NCBI RefSeq assembly: GCF_014191375.1
Contig: NZ_JACHWN010000001.1
Span: 496,001-560,000 of the forward strand
Origin: Mesorhizobium sp. RMAD-H1
GTDB taxonomy: Bacteria; Pseudomonadota; Alphaproteobacteria; Rhizobiales; Rhizobiaceae
Length of the DNA: 64,000 nucleotides
Reading direction: 5' to 3'
Positions 17,308 to 25,999 of this stretch are shown piece after piece (positions within the stretch are counted from its first letter, which is position 1; every line of letters begins with the position of its first letter). The translations under genes and the position numbers were made by a program. The notes under the pieces were generated by a model. It searched no databases. It saw only the letters and a list, made by a program, of their open reading frames with translations, and was not told the DNA's origin.

Positions 17308-18126
17308 ATGACCGCCAAATCTGGTTTGTTGCAGGGTAAACGTGGCCTGATCCTTGGTGTCGCGAACAACCGTTCCATCGCCTGGGGCATCGCCAAGGCC
17401 GCGCATGAGGCCGGTGCCGAGCTTGCCTTCACCTATCAGGGAGATGCGCTGAAGAAGCGCGTGGAGCCGCTCGCTGAGGAGCTGGGCGCCTTCGTCTGCG
17501 GCCATTGCGATGTTGCCGACGCCGCCTCGATCGACGCTGTTTTCGACGCCCTTGAAAAGAAGTGGGGCAAGCTCGATTTCGTCGTCCACGCCATCGGCTT
17601 TTCGGACAAGGAGGAGCTGACCGGCCGCTATATCGACACGTCGGAAGGCAATTTCTCCAAGACCATGCTGATCTCGGTCTATTCGCTGACGGCCATCGCC
17701 AAGCGCGCCGAAAAGCTGATGACCGACGGCGGGTCGATCCTGACGCTGACCTATTACGGCGCAGAGAAGGTGATGCCCAACTACAACGTCATGGGCGTTG
17801 CCAAGGCCGCGCTCGAGGCGAGCGTCAAATATCTGGCCGTCGATCTCGGACCGCAGAACATCCGCGTCAATGCCATTTCCGCCGGCCCGATCAAGACGCT
17901 GGCCGCCTCCGGCATCGGCGATTTCCGCTATATCCTCAAGTGGAATGAATATAACGCCCCGCTCCGCCGCACCGTGACGATCGAGGAGGTGGGCGATGTC
18001 GGCCTTTACTTCCTTTCCGATCTCTCGCGTTCGGTGACCGGCGAGGTGCATCACGCCGATTCCGGTTATCACGTGGTCGGCATGAAGGCCGTGGATGCCC
18101 CGGATATCTCCGTGGTCAAGGAGTAA
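17308..18126 (+). CDS. fabI: Enoyl-[acyl-carrier-protein] reductase (NADH)
   Basis: Catalyses the last reduction of each fatty-acid elongation cycle in the type II system and is the triclosan target class. It is 272 residues from ATG 17308 (MTAKSGLLQGKRGLILGVAN). The NADH-binding motif GVANNRSIAWGIA and the catalytic Tyr159-x6-Lys166 pair (YNVMGVAK) are present, followed by ISAGPIKTLAASGIGDF. I prefer 17308 to the upstream in-frame ATG at 17260 because the family N-terminus begins here. A histidine phosphatase gene follows 14 bases downstream, so the two are probably cotranscribed. Confidence 0.96.
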   Translation: MTAKSGLLQGKRGLILGVANNRSIAWGIAKAAHEAGAELAFTYQGDALKKRVEPLAEELGAFVCGHCDVADAASIDAVFDALEKKWGKLDFVVHAIGFSDKEELTGRYIDTSEGNFSKTMLISVYSLTAIAKRAEKLMTDGGSILTLTYYGAEKVMPNYNVMGVAKAALEASVKYLAVDLGPQNIRVNAISAGPIKTLAASGIGDFRYILKWNEYNAPLRRTVTIEEVGDVGLYFLSDLSRSVTGEVHHADSGYHVVGMKAVDAPDISVVKE

Positions 18127-18140
18127 CGGCGGGGTTCGCA

Positions 18141-18731
18141 GTGATACGGGAAACCATCTATTTCTCGCGTCACGGCGAGACGGACTGGAACGCGTCGCAG
18201 CGTATTCAAGGTCAGGCCGATACCGATATTAACGCGCGTGGCCGCGCCCAGGCCGACCGCAATGGCGATGTGCTGAAGTCGCTGATCGGCGCGGGCGCGG
18301 GTTTCGATTTCGTCGCAAGTCCGCTGAAGAGGACGCGCGAGACGATGGAGCGCATCCGGGCCCGCATGGGGCTCGATCCTCATGCCTACCGCACCGACCC
18401 GCGCCTGATGGAAGTCAATTTCGGCGATTGGCAGGGGCACATGATCGAAGATATCGCCGCCGAGCGGCGGGATCTTGTCGAGGCGCGCGCCCGTGACAAG
18501 TGGAATTTCGTTCCGCCGGGCAGTTCGGCGGAAAGCTACATGATCCTGTCACGGCGCATCAGCGAATGGCTGCAAGGCGTGACCCGTCCGACGGTCTGCG
18601 TCACCCATGGCGGCTGCATCCGCACGCTGTTTTATCTCGTGGAGAAAATGGATGGCCACGAAGCGGCCAATCTGTCTATCCCGCAGGACAAGCTGCTGCG
18701 GCTTGAGAATGGCAAGCTGACCTGGCTTTAG
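18141..18731 (+). CDS. Histidine phosphatase family protein (phosphoglycerate mutase-like)
   Basis: A 196-residue phosphatase of the branch-1 histidine phosphatase superfamily. The phosphohistidine motif is SRHGETDWN near residue 9, and the second catalytic His is in CVTHGGCIRTL near residue 155. Members include cofactor-dependent phosphoglycerate mutases and many broad phosphatases; this length fits the latter. It starts at GTG 18141, 14 bases after fabI, suggesting an operon. The substrate is unknown. Confidence 0.9.
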   Translation: MIRETIYFSRHGETDWNASQRIQGQADTDINARGRAQADRNGDVLKSLIGAGAGFDFVASPLKRTRETMERIRARMGLDPHAYRTDPRLMEVNFGDWQGHMIEDIAAERRDLVEARARDKWNFVPPGSSAESYMILSRRISEWLQGVTRPTVCVTHGGCIRTLFYLVEKMDGHEAANLSIPQDKLLRLENGKLTWL

Positions 18732-18803
18732 ACCAGCTTCTGTGAGGTAATCATCGGTCTTCCCCGGATTTGCACCGCTGCTGCGGTGGGACGGTCGGGG
18801 CAT

Positions 18804-18936
18804 GGATTCTTGTGACAAGCACGGGAATGACGGTAATTTGGCTGTAGATGGCTAATTGTCTAAACCCTGCTGGCAAGGCGGTTGCAGAGGCGAGACATCT
18901 TCACCTCCGTCATTCCTGTGCTTGTCACAGGAATCC
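18804..18936. repeat. Inverted pair of a 30-bp intergenic repeat
   Basis: 18804-18833 and 18907-18936 are reverse complements with two differences over 30 bases (arms contain GTGACAAGCAC and GTGCTTGTCAC). They are separated by 73 bases. This is the main content of the 276-bp gap between the phosphatase gene and the DUF1344 gene and resembles short dispersed palindromes of rhizobia. Confidence 0.7.
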
Positions 18937-19007
18937 TGCCTCAGCGGTTCCGCTGCCTCAACGAAGAAAATAGACTGTTGCGTGAGACGCGCGAAGAGGC
19001 GAACCGC

Positions 19008-19268
19008 CTACTCCGCGTCCTCAGCTTCCTCGATGTTGGTGATGAACCGCTCCTGGTCCACCACGTCGAACGAGAGCATCACCTTCATGCCCTCGCTGAT
19101 GGCGCTGTAGTCGAATTCGCCGGGCAATTTATAGGCTTTGCCGTCATCGAGCGTGATCGTATCGTTATCCTCATCGATCGAGGTGATCTTGCCTTCGGCG
19201 TCATCGGCCATGGCGACGGTCGAGAACAGGGAACCGAGAACGAAAAGCAGGGTGATGAGAAGACGCAT
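19008..19268 (-). CDS. DUF1344 family small secreted protein
   Basis: An 86-residue protein with a signal peptide (MRLLITLLFVLGSLFSTVAMA, cleavage after about residue 21) and a small beta-rich domain (EGKITSIDEDNDTITLDDGKAYKLPGEFD ... MKVMLSFDVVDQERFITNIEEAE). It matches DUF1344, a periplasmic OB-like domain family of unknown function found in rhizobia. The start at ATG 19268 is chosen for the signal peptide. It is divergent from aroC with a 211-base gap that shows no further feature I can name. Confidence 0.85.
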   Translation of the reverse strand: MRLLITLLFVLGSLFSTVAMADDAEGKITSIDEDNDTITLDDGKAYKLPGEFDYSAISEGMKVMLSFDVVDQERFITNIEEAEDAE

Positions 19269-19479
19269 GACGAATGCCTTTCCCGATGGCAACGTTGCAG
19301 TGGAGCGGGCAGAAGGATAGTCGCCTGATTGTGTCAAAAGAATTACTGGAAAAGGCCGAACCGGCGAAATTTTTCGGCCGCCCCCGCCACACATTTGACC
19401 GGCGTCGAAAACCTCAATAAAACCCGCCTTATCTCTGCCGATTGTCTGGCGGTTCGTATCCTCGTTTCCGGGTTTTGCC

Positions 19480-20571
19480 ATGTCCCACAATACGTTCGGC
19501 CATCTGTTTCGCGTCACCACATGGGGCGAGAGCCATGGTCCGGCGTTGGGCTGCGTGGTCGACGGCTGCCCGCCCGGCATCCGCTTCAGCGAGGCCGAGA
19601 TCCAGTCCTATCTCGACAAGCGCAAACCCGGCCAGTCGAAATACACCACCCAGCGCCGCGAGCCGGACCAGGTGCGCGTGCTCTCCGGCGTTCTGCTGGA
19701 CGACGACGGCGTGACCATGGTCACGACAGGCACGCCGATCTCCATGATGATCGAGAACACCGATCAGCGCTCCAAGGATTATGGCGAAATCGCCCGGCAA
19801 TACCGCCCCGGCCATGCCGATTATACCTATGACATCAAATACGGCATCCGCGACTATCGCGGCGGCGGGCGTTCCTCGGCGCGCGAGACGGCGGCGCGTG
19901 TCGCCGCCGGCGCCATCGCTAGGCTGATCGTCCCAGGCTTGTCCGTGCGCGGCGCGCTCGTTGCCATGGGCATCCATGATATCGACCGTTCGCGCTGGGA
20001 CTGGAACGAGGTCGACAACAATCCCTTCTTCACTCCCGATGCAGGGTCGGTCGAAACCTTCGCGACCTATCTCGATGGCCTGCGCAAGGCGGGCTCCTCC
20101 GTGGGCGCAGTCATCGAGATCGTCGCCGAGGGCGTTCCGGCAGGGCTTGGCGCACCGATCTATGCCAAGCTCGATCAGGATATCGCTGGCAATCTGATGT
20201 CGATCAACGCGGTCAAGGGCGTGGAGATCGGCAATGGCTTCGAGGCCGCGCGCCTGACCGGCGAGGAGAATGCCGACGAGATGCGCATGGGGCCGGACGG
20301 CAAGCCCGTATTCCTTTCCAACCATGCGGGCGGCATCCTGGGCGGCATTGCAACGGGCGCGCCCGTTATCGCCCGTTTCGCCGTCAAGCCGACCTCCTCG
20401 ATCCTGACGCCGCGCCGTTCGATCGACGCCGACGGCAAGGAGGTCGACGTCATGACAAAGGGCCGCCACGATCCATGCGTCGGCATTCGCGCCGTGCCCA
20501 TCGGCGAGGCGATGGTCGCTTGCGCGATCGCCGATCACTATCTGAGACATCGCGGCCAGACCGGGCGTTAG
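19480..20571 (+). CDS. aroC: Chorismate synthase
   Basis: Last step of the shikimate pathway: converts 5-enolpyruvylshikimate 3-phosphate to chorismate using reduced FMN. It is 363 residues, the usual length, with signatures [23 protein letters not shown] at the N-terminus, [21 protein letters not shown] near residue 130 and the C-terminal [18 protein letters not shown]. The gene stands alone between DUF1344 (divergent) and a mosaic repeat element. Confidence 0.97.
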   Translation: MSHNTFGHLFRVTTWGESHGPALGCVVDGCPPGIRFSEAEIQSYLDKRKPGQSKYTTQRREPDQVRVLSGVLLDDDGVTMVTTGTPISMMIENTDQRSKDYGEIARQYRPGHADYTYDIKYGIRDYRGGGRSSARETAARVAAGAIARLIVPGLSVRGALVAMGIHDIDRSRWDWNEVDNNPFFTPDAGSVETFATYLDGLRKAGSSVGAVIEIVAEGVPAGLGAPIYAKLDQDIAGNLMSINAVKGVEIGNGFEAARLTGEENADEMRMGPDGKPVFLSNHAGGILGGIATGAPVIARFAVKPTSSILTPRRSIDADGKEVDVMTKGRHDPCVGIRAVPIGEAMVACAIADHYLRHRGQTGR

Positions 20572-20594
20572 GGCGATAATGGAATCGCGAAGCA

Positions 20595-20751
20595 CCCCCC
20601 TCTGCCCTGTCGGGCATCTCCCCCTCAAGGGGGGAGATTGGCTGGAATGTCTCCCAGTGCCCATTCTGCAATCTTTGCGATTGGTACCGCACGTTCATGA
20701 AGGCGTAATCTCCCCCCTTGAAGGGGAGATGGCCGGCAGGCCAGAGGGGGG
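20595..20751. repeat. Mosaic palindromic intergenic element, copy E (core type 2)
   Basis: Terminal modules as at 2238. The core (GCGATTGGTACCGCACG ... TTCATGAAGGCGTAATC) is of the same type as 3928 and 30521. It fills the gap between aroC and ribB; the ribB leader that remains is only about 56 bases and shows no FMN riboswitch. Confidence 0.85.
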
Positions 20752-20807
20752 TGCTTTCTCGCCAGCGTTTCTATTTAATCCTGCGTAAATTAATATTTGA
20801 GGATTCC

Positions 20808-21920
20808 ATGAGCTATAATCAGAAACGGGTCGTCGATGCGATACGCGCCTTCGAGCGCGGCGAGATCGTGGTCGTCATGGATGATGACGGCCGTGAGAAC
20901 GAGGGGGATCTCATCGTCGCGGCGGTGCATTGCACGCCGGAAAAGATGGCCTTCATCGTCCGCCACACCTCAGGCATCGTCTGCACGCCCATGCCGCGCG
21001 AGGAGGCCAGGCGCCTCAATCTGGCGCCCATGGTGGCGGAAAACGAATCCGCCCACACGACCGCCTTCACCGTCACCGTCGATTACCGGCATGGCACCAC
21101 GACCGGCATTTCCGCCGACGACCGCACGCTGACCGTGCGCAACCTCGCCAATCCCAATGCCGGCGCCGCCGATTTCGTCCGCCCCGGCCACATCTTCCCG
21201 CTGGTCGCCCGCGAGGGCGGGGTGCTGATGCGCTCCGGCCATACCGAGGCGGCGGTCGATCTCTGCAAGCTCGCGGGCCTGCCGCCCATCGGCGTCATCT
21301 GCGAATTGGTCAATGACGATGGCAGTGTCATGCGCGGGCCGCAGGTCACTGATTTTGCCGAGAAGCACGGGCTTCACAAGGTGACGGTCGCCGATCTCAT
21401 CGCCTACCGCCAGCGCAAGGAAACGCTGATCGAAAGGGTGGGCGAGGTCGCGATCGAAACCTCTGCCGGGCCGGCGAAGGCCTATACCTATCAGCTTCCC
21501 TGGGAGCCGATGCAGCATGTCGCCGTGGTCTTCGGCGATATCCGCGACGGCGAGGATGTGCCCGTCCGCCTGCAGCGCGAGGACGTGCTGGCCGACGTGT
21601 TCGGCACAAGCCACAGCGTCGAGGCGATTTTGAAGCGCATGGCCGGAGCGAAGCGCGGCGTTCTCGTCTATCTGCGGGAGGGTTCGGTCGGCGTGCGCCA
21701 GGGTGAAAGCGAATCCCGCGCCCGCGACGCCATTGCCGGCGACAGGGAAGATCATGCCGAAGCTCGCGCCCGCGAGGAGGAATGGCGGCAGATCGGCCTC
21801 GGGGCGCAGATCCTGAAGGATCTGGGCATTACCTCGATCCGCCTCCTGTCCTCGCGCGAACGCCATTATGTCGGGCTGGAAGGCTTCGGCATCGACATCG
21901 TCAAGACGGAGATATTGTAG
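20808..21920 (+). CDS. ribB: 3,4-dihydroxy-2-butanone-4-phosphate synthase with degenerate GTP cyclohydrolase II-like domain
   Basis: Residues 1-200 form the RibB domain that turns ribulose 5-phosphate into the four-carbon riboflavin precursor; the acidic active-site loop DDDGRENEGDL is at residues 25-35 and RSGHTEAAVDLC near 145. Residues about 206-370 resemble GTP cyclohydrolase II, but the zinc-binding Cys cluster of RibA is absent (the region reads LADVFGTSHSVEAILK near residue 260). This matches the RibBX-type variant reported in Proteobacteria, in which the second domain has lost cyclohydrolase activity. The start is ATG 20808 with TGAGGA upstream. Its stop overlaps a strong hairpin. 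Confidence 0.9.
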   Translation: MSYNQKRVVDAIRAFERGEIVVVMDDDGRENEGDLIVAAVHCTPEKMAFIVRHTSGIVCTPMPREEARRLNLAPMVAENESAHTTAFTVTVDYRHGTTTGISADDRTLTVRNLANPNAGAADFVRPGHIFPLVAREGGVLMRSGHTEAAVDLCKLAGLPPIGVICELVNDDGSVMRGPQVTDFAEKHGLHKVTVADLIAYRQRKETLIERVGEVAIETSAGPAKAYTYQLPWEPMQHVAVVFGDIRDGEDVPVRLQREDVLADVFGTSHSVEAILKRMAGAKRGVLVYLREGSVGVRQGESESRARDAIAGDREDHAEARAREEEWRQIGLGAQILKDLGITSIRLLSSRERHYVGLEGFGIDIVKTEIL

Positions 21921-21947
21921 AAACCCACCCGTGGGCGGGTGGGTTTC
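21920..21947. terminator. Bidirectional terminator hairpin between ribB and MFS gene
   Basis: An 11-bp perfect stem (GAAACCCACCC / GGGTGGGTTTC) with a 6-base loop starts at the last base of the ribB stop codon. It sits between convergent genes, so it can serve both directions. There is no long T-run on either side. Confidence 0.7.
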
Positions 21948-21969
21948 TGCCTTGCTTGACGTGCGGTGG

Positions 21970-23181
21970 TTAAGCTGCCGCCGCCTGTGGCACCGCTTCC
22001 GGGGCCGGACGCTGGAGAATGCGTTGGCCGAATAGTGCCGCGATCAGGGCCAGAGCCCCGCCGGCAACGGAAACCCAGAAGCCGTTTTGCGCACCGAAGG
22101 CATCGATCACATAGCCGGAAATGAACGAGCCGACGGCCATGCCGATGAAGATACCGGTCATCGCCCAGGTGATGCCTTCCGTAAGCTGGGAAGAGGGCAC
22201 CAGCCGCTCGATCAGGCCGAAGGCAGTGATGAAGGTGGGGGAGATCGACGCACCTGCCAGGAACAGCATCAGCGCCAGGAGCGGAATGCTGTTCACCCAC
22301 AGAAGGGGCAGGGTGGTCAGCATGGCAACCATATTGGCGATGAGGAATTGCCGGCCGAGCGAAGCCTTCAGCTTTAGCGTGCCGAAGACGAGACCTACGA
22401 CCAGCGAGCCCGCCGCATAGCCGGCAAGCACGAAGCTCGCCGCGCCTTTCTGCCCCAGCTCCTCCGAGAATGCGATCACCGATACCTCGGCCGTGCCGAA
22501 GATGATGCCGACCGCGATCAGCGTGAAGGTGATGATCTGCACCGCCGGGACGCCCAGCGCCGACCGGCTCGCCTTTGCCTCGACGGGGCGAACGGGGGGC
22601 TCGGTGGATTTCTGTATCACGAACAGCGCCGTCCCCACGGCCAGGAACAGCGTCGCCGCCAATGGTCCGGCCTCGGGGAAAAGGCTGACGCTCAGGCCGA
22701 TCGCCAGCACCGAGCCCGCCATATAGACCACTTCGTCGAGAACCGACTCGAAGGCGAAAGCGGTATGGAGCTTCGGCGTGCCGTGATAGAGTTCCGTCCA
22801 TCGTGCCCGCACCATGGCGGGCATGCTCGGCATCGTGCCGGCGACGAAGGCGGAGAGGAACAGCGTCCAGTACGGCCATTTGAAATGCGTCGCCAGCAGC
22901 AGCACGGTGAAGGCCGCGACGGAAACGATCGTTGCCGGCGTCAGGATCCGGCTCTGCCCGTAACGGTCGACGAGCCGCGATATCTGCGGCGCGACCAAGG
23001 CATTGGTGAGCGCGAACGTGGCGGAGACAGCACCGGCCAGCCAATATTCGCCATGGCTTTGGGAAAGCATCGTGACGATGCCCATGGTGGCCATGGCGAC
23101 GGGCAGGCGTGCGATGAATCCGGCTGCCGCGAAGCCCTTGGCTCCCGGAGCATGAAAGATTTCACTATATGGGTTGGGCAT
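21970..23181 (-). CDS. MFS transporter, putative efflux permease
   Basis: A 403-residue major facilitator with about twelve hydrophobic segments. The loop after the second segment reads SRLVDRYGQSRIL, close to the MFS G-x-x-x-D-R-x-G-R motif. A longer cytoplasmic loop (about 195-215, EPPVRPVEAKASRSALG) splits the two halves. It is divergent from a TetR-type regulator gene, with three matching palindromes in between, which strongly suggests a repressor-controlled drug or metabolite exporter. The substrate cannot be told from sequence. Confidence 0.88.
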   Translation of the reverse strand: MPNPYSEIFHAPGAKGFAAAGFIARLPVAMATMGIVTMLSQSHGEYWLAGAVSATFALTNALVAPQISRLVDRYGQSRILTPATIVSVAAFTVLLLATHFKWPYWTLFLSAFVAGTMPSMPAMVRARWTELYHGTPKLHTAFAFESVLDEVVYMAGSVLAIGLSVSLFPEAGPLAATLFLAVGTALFVIQKSTEPPVRPVEAKASRSALGVPAVQIITFTLIAVGIIFGTAEVSVIAFSEELGQKGAASFVLAGYAAGSLVVGLVFGTLKLKASLGRQFLIANMVAMLTTLPLLWVNSIPLLALMLFLAGASISPTFITAFGLIERLVPSSQLTEGITWAMTGIFIGMAVGSFISGYVIDAFGAQNGFWVSVAGGALALIAALFGQRILQRPAPEAVPQAAAA

Positions 23182-23217
23182 GATGGGAGTCCTTGAGGGG
23201 TTGAGGACGTTATTAAC

Positions 23218-23287
23218 CTACGCAGCGTATGTGAATGAAATAATTGCATACGAGGCGTATGTCAATTAAATATATACGGAACGTATG
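23218..23287. promoter_or_regulatory. Three-copy TetR operator array
   Basis: Three palindromes share the pattern (A/C)TACG-N3-CGTA(T): TACG-CAG-CGTA at 23219-23229, CATACG-AGG-CGTATG at 23247-23261 and ATACG-GAA-CGTAT at 23274-23286. Centres are 30 and 26 bases apart. They fill the divergent region between the MFS and TetR genes. Binding by the adjacent TetR protein is inferred from position and symmetry. Confidence 0.75.
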
Positions 23288-23300
23288 CGAAGGAGAGACG

Positions 23301-23906
23301 ATGGCGCACAAGCCACGCAGCGAAATGATAGCGCAGACGCGGGCGAAGCTGATCGCGGCGGCAAGGCGCGCTTTCGGCACGGTCGGATATGCGGAAGCCT
23401 CGATGGATGACTTCACCGCCGAAGCCGGCCTGACCCGGGGCGCCCTCTATCATCATTTCGGCGACAAGAAGGGGCTCCTGGAGGCCGTCATCGACCAGAT
23501 CGATGCGGAGATGAGCGCCCGGTTGAGCGCGATTTCAAAGAAGGCGCAGACGCCCTGGCAGGGTTTCGTCGATGAATGCATCGCCTATATCGAGATGGCG
23601 CTCGAGCCGGAGATCCAGCGTATCGTCCTGCGCGACGGGCCGGCCGTGCTCGGCGATCCGACAGCCTGGCCCAACCAGAGCGCCTGTATTCGATCCCTGA
23701 CCGGCAGCATACAGGGCTTCATCGATGAAGGAAGGGTGGCTGCAAGCGATGCGGAAGCCACCGCCCGTCTCCTCAATGGTGCAATGCTGAACGCCTCTCT
23801 CTGGATCGCTAACACGGCGGAACCCAAGGCGGCATCGAGAAAGGCGGTACAGGCCTTCCGGGAATTGCTGGACGGCCTCCGGGCTCGCAAGCACGAACCG
23901 GCTTAG
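23301..23906 (+). CDS. TetR/AcrR family transcriptional regulator
   Basis: A 201-residue repressor. The N-terminal helix-turn-helix is clear (RAKLIAAARRAFGTVGYAEASMDDFTAEAGLTRGALYHHFGDKKGLLEAV, residues about 12-60); the rest is an all-helical ligand-binding domain. The start at ATG 23301 has a good AAGGAGAG ribosome-binding site at 23290-23297; the longer frame upstream would run through the operator sites and is unlikely. It probably represses both itself and the divergent MFS transporter gene. Confidence 0.93.
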   Translation: MAHKPRSEMIAQTRAKLIAAARRAFGTVGYAEASMDDFTAEAGLTRGALYHHFGDKKGLLEAVIDQIDAEMSARLSAISKKAQTPWQGFVDECIAYIEMALEPEIQRIVLRDGPAVLGDPTAWPNQSACIRSLTGSIQGFIDEGRVAASDAEATARLLNGAMLNASLWIANTAEPKAASRKAVQAFRELLDGLRARKHEPA

Positions 23907-23998
23907 TGTTCCTTCGATCCTGAAATCCGCCACGAGGAGGATGTCGATGATAGGAATTTCGCAATCCTCCCAACCCTGTTGACGGCGGCGCGGAAGAC

Positions 23999-24997
23999 AT
24001 GGCCAAAAGCGGCTCCAGCGCGTATATCAAGGTCATGAGCACGAGACTGTACAATCCGTCCATCTGCCTCGAGCATCTGACGCCGCCCGGCCATCCCGAA
24101 CGGCCGGACCGCCTGCGCGCGCTCAACAGCGCGCTCGAAGGCGATGAATTCTTTCGCCTCGATCGTGCGGAAGCGCCTATGGGCGAGGAAGCCGCGATCC
24201 TCTATGCACATCCCGAAAGCTATGCCGAGCGCATCCGGGCGGCCATTCCGCGGGAGATCGATGAGAAAGAGCGGGAAAGCGGGCATCCACAGCCGCTGAC
24301 GCGGGTCGACAGCGATACTGTCGTCAGCCCGAAGAGCTGGGAAGCCGCACTCGCCGCCATCGGCGCCTCCAATGCCGCCGTCGATACCGTCTTCGCAGGA
24401 GAGGCCGACAATGTGTTCGTCGCCGTGCGGCCGCCCGGCCATCATGCCGAGCGCGACCAGGCCATGGGCTTCTGCCTCTTCAACAATGCGGCGATAGCCG
24501 CCCGCCATGCGCAGCGCCGGCATGGCGCCGAACGCGTCGCCATTGTCGATTGGGACGTGCATCACGGCAACGGCACACAGGATATTTTCCAGTCCGACCC
24601 GACGGTGCTCTATTGCTCGACCCATCAGATGCCGCTTTATCCCGGCACCGGTGCCAAGGACGAGACGGGAGTGGGCAATATCGTAAACGCACCGCTCTCG
24701 CCGGGCACCGGCAGCCGCGAGTTCCGCGAGGCCTTCACCAGCCGCGTCCTGCCGGCTCTCGATGATTTCCGTCCGGATCTCATCATTATCTCGGCCGGTT
24801 TCGACGCGCATCATCGTGATCCGCTGGCCGAGCTCAATCTCGACGAAGGCGATTTCGACTGGGCGACGGGCAAGCTGATGGACAGGGCGGAGCGCTTCTC
24901 GGCCAACCGCCTCGTCAGCATCCTCGAGGGCGGATATGATCTTCAGGGCTTGTCCCAATCGGCCGCAGCGCATATTACGCGGCTGATGAAAGGATGA
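23999..24997 (+). CDS. Histone deacetylase-like amidohydrolase
   Basis: A 332-residue class II-type deacetylase (HDAC/AcuC/AphA fold). Catalytic residues are visible: His148-His149 (RPPGHHAERD), zinc ligands Asp186 and His188 (DWDVHHGNGTQ) and Asp269 (SAGFDAHHRDP), with GGYD near the C-terminus. Bacterial members deacetylate acetyl-lysine, acetylpolyamines or similar amides; the substrate here is unknown. The start could be ATG 23999 or ATG 24035 (MSTRLYNP), the latter matching the homologous N-terminus better. xseB follows after 3 bases, so the two are cotranscribed. Confidence 0.92.
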   Translation: MAKSGSSAYIKVMSTRLYNPSICLEHLTPPGHPERPDRLRALNSALEGDEFFRLDRAEAPMGEEAAILYAHPESYAERIRAAIPREIDEKERESGHPQPLTRVDSDTVVSPKSWEAALAAIGASNAAVDTVFAGEADNVFVAVRPPGHHAERDQAMGFCLFNNAAIAARHAQRRHGAERVAIVDWDVHHGNGTQDIFQSDPTVLYCSTHQMPLYPGTGAKDETGVGNIVNAPLSPGTGSREFREAFTSRVLPALDDFRPDLIIISAGFDAHHRDPLAELNLDEGDFDWATGKLMDRAERFSANRLVSILEGGYDLQGLSQSAAAHITRLMKG

Positions 24998-25000
24998 ATC

Positions 25001-25255
25001 ATGGCCGACGATAACGCCAATGCCGACATCGCCGCGATGAGCTTCGAACAGGCGCTCGAACAGCTCGAACGCATCGTCGAGGATCTGGAGCGGGGCGATG
25101 TGCCGCTGGAGCAGTCGATCCGCATCTATGAGCGCGGCGAGGCGCTGAAGAAGCATTGCGACACGCTTCTGAAGGCCGCCGAGGACAAGGTCGAGAAGAT
25201 CAGGCTCGGCCGCGACGGCCAGCCGGTCGGCACCGAGCCGCTCGATCCTGACTGA
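25001..25255 (+). CDS. xseB: Exodeoxyribonuclease VII small subunit
   Basis: An 84-residue subunit of exonuclease VII, which degrades single-stranded DNA together with XseA. The family core [45 protein letters not shown] is complete and is predicted to be a helical hairpin. It starts 3 bases after the deacetylase stop codon and is probably translationally coupled to it. xseA is not in the window. Confidence 0.96.
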   Translation: MADDNANADIAAMSFEQALEQLERIVEDLERGDVPLEQSIRIYERGEALKKHCDTLLKAAEDKVEKIRLGRDGQPVGTEPLDPD

Positions 25256-25293
25256 TCAGGCCGAAGGGATAATGCCTCCCTCCATCTCGGCCA

Positions 25294-25812
25294 TCACCAC
25301 CGGGCTTTCAGCTGCTCATATATCGGGTGGAAGAAATCGGTGAAGAAATAAGGCCCGGCACCCCAGACCAGCGTCCAGGCAGCCGCACCCACGACATTGG
25401 CCGCCAGGAAATGCAGCCAGGGCATCTGCATCGAGCCGGCGACGATTCCGTTCAACTGGCGCAGGACGGCGACGAAACGTGCGCTCGCGACCATGTATAT
25501 GCCCTTGCGCCGGAAGAGATCCTCGAATCGCTCAAGCCTTTCCGGCGTCAGCCGCACCAGATAGCCGTAACGCTCGAGCAGCCACGCCCCGCCGGATCGG
25601 CCGATGAGATAGCCCGTACTATCCCCCAGCACGGCGCCGCAGAAGACGGCGATCAGCATGTGGTAAAGGTTGAGATCGCCATGCAGCGCCAGCAGCGAGG
25701 CGGCGATGAGCCCGCTTTCGCCGGGCACCGGTGCGCCGAGCGATTCGAAATAGATGATGAAGAAAAGCGCGATCGAACCATAGGCGGCGATATAGGATTC
25801 GATCATATGCAT
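25294..25812 (-). CDS. DedA family membrane protein
   Basis: A 172-residue integral membrane protein of the DedA/VTT (SNARE-associated) family. Characteristic parts are FIIYFESLGAPVPGESGLIAASLLA, GDSTGYLIGRSGGAWLLERYG and the FARF-like ASARFVAVLRQLNGIVAGSMQMPWLHFLAANVVGA. DedA proteins are linked to lipid-carrier recycling, membrane potential and antimicrobial-peptide resistance. The size is slightly short, like other single-domain members. An alternative start is ATG 25806. Convergent with xseB. Confidence 0.9.
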   Translation of the reverse strand: MHMIESYIAAYGSIALFFIIYFESLGAPVPGESGLIAASLLALHGDLNLYHMLIAVFCGAVLGDSTGYLIGRSGGAWLLERYGYLVRLTPERLERFEDLFRRKGIYMVASARFVAVLRQLNGIVAGSMQMPWLHFLAANVVGAAAWTLVWGAGPYFFTDFFHPIYEQLKARW

Positions 25813-25932
25813 GGCCTGCTCCCCACCCTGTCGCCTACCAAACTCTACTTGAAATTATCCGGATCGCCCATGCAACCCTGATTTCAAAAGAAATCATCAT
25901 CAGAATTCAGGTTGTAATACAGTGGGTTATGG

Positions 25933-25969
25933 AAAACCCTATGCGCTGGGACGAGCGCATAGGGCTTTT
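25933..25969. terminator. Intrinsic terminator downstream of the GlsB/YeaQ gene
   Basis: A perfect 11-bp stem (CCCTATGCGCT / AGCGCATAGGG) with loop GGGACG, flanked by AAAA on the left and CTTTT on the right. On the minus strand it follows the GlsB/YeaQ stop at 26000 and ends in a T-run, so it should terminate that transcript; the symmetry permits function in both directions. Confidence 0.8.
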
Positions 25970-25999
25970 GAGGCATGCCGGGAAATCGGGAGGATCCGA

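Noticed and set aside
16084-18072. 662-codon open frame on the minus strand
   Set aside because: It lies opposite the DnaJ-like and fabI genes, both clearly recognised; long antisense frames are expected in GC-rich DNA.
20752-20807. FMN riboswitch looked for upstream of ribB
   Set aside because: Only 56 bases remain between the repeat element and the start, and no conserved RFN-type segments are seen.
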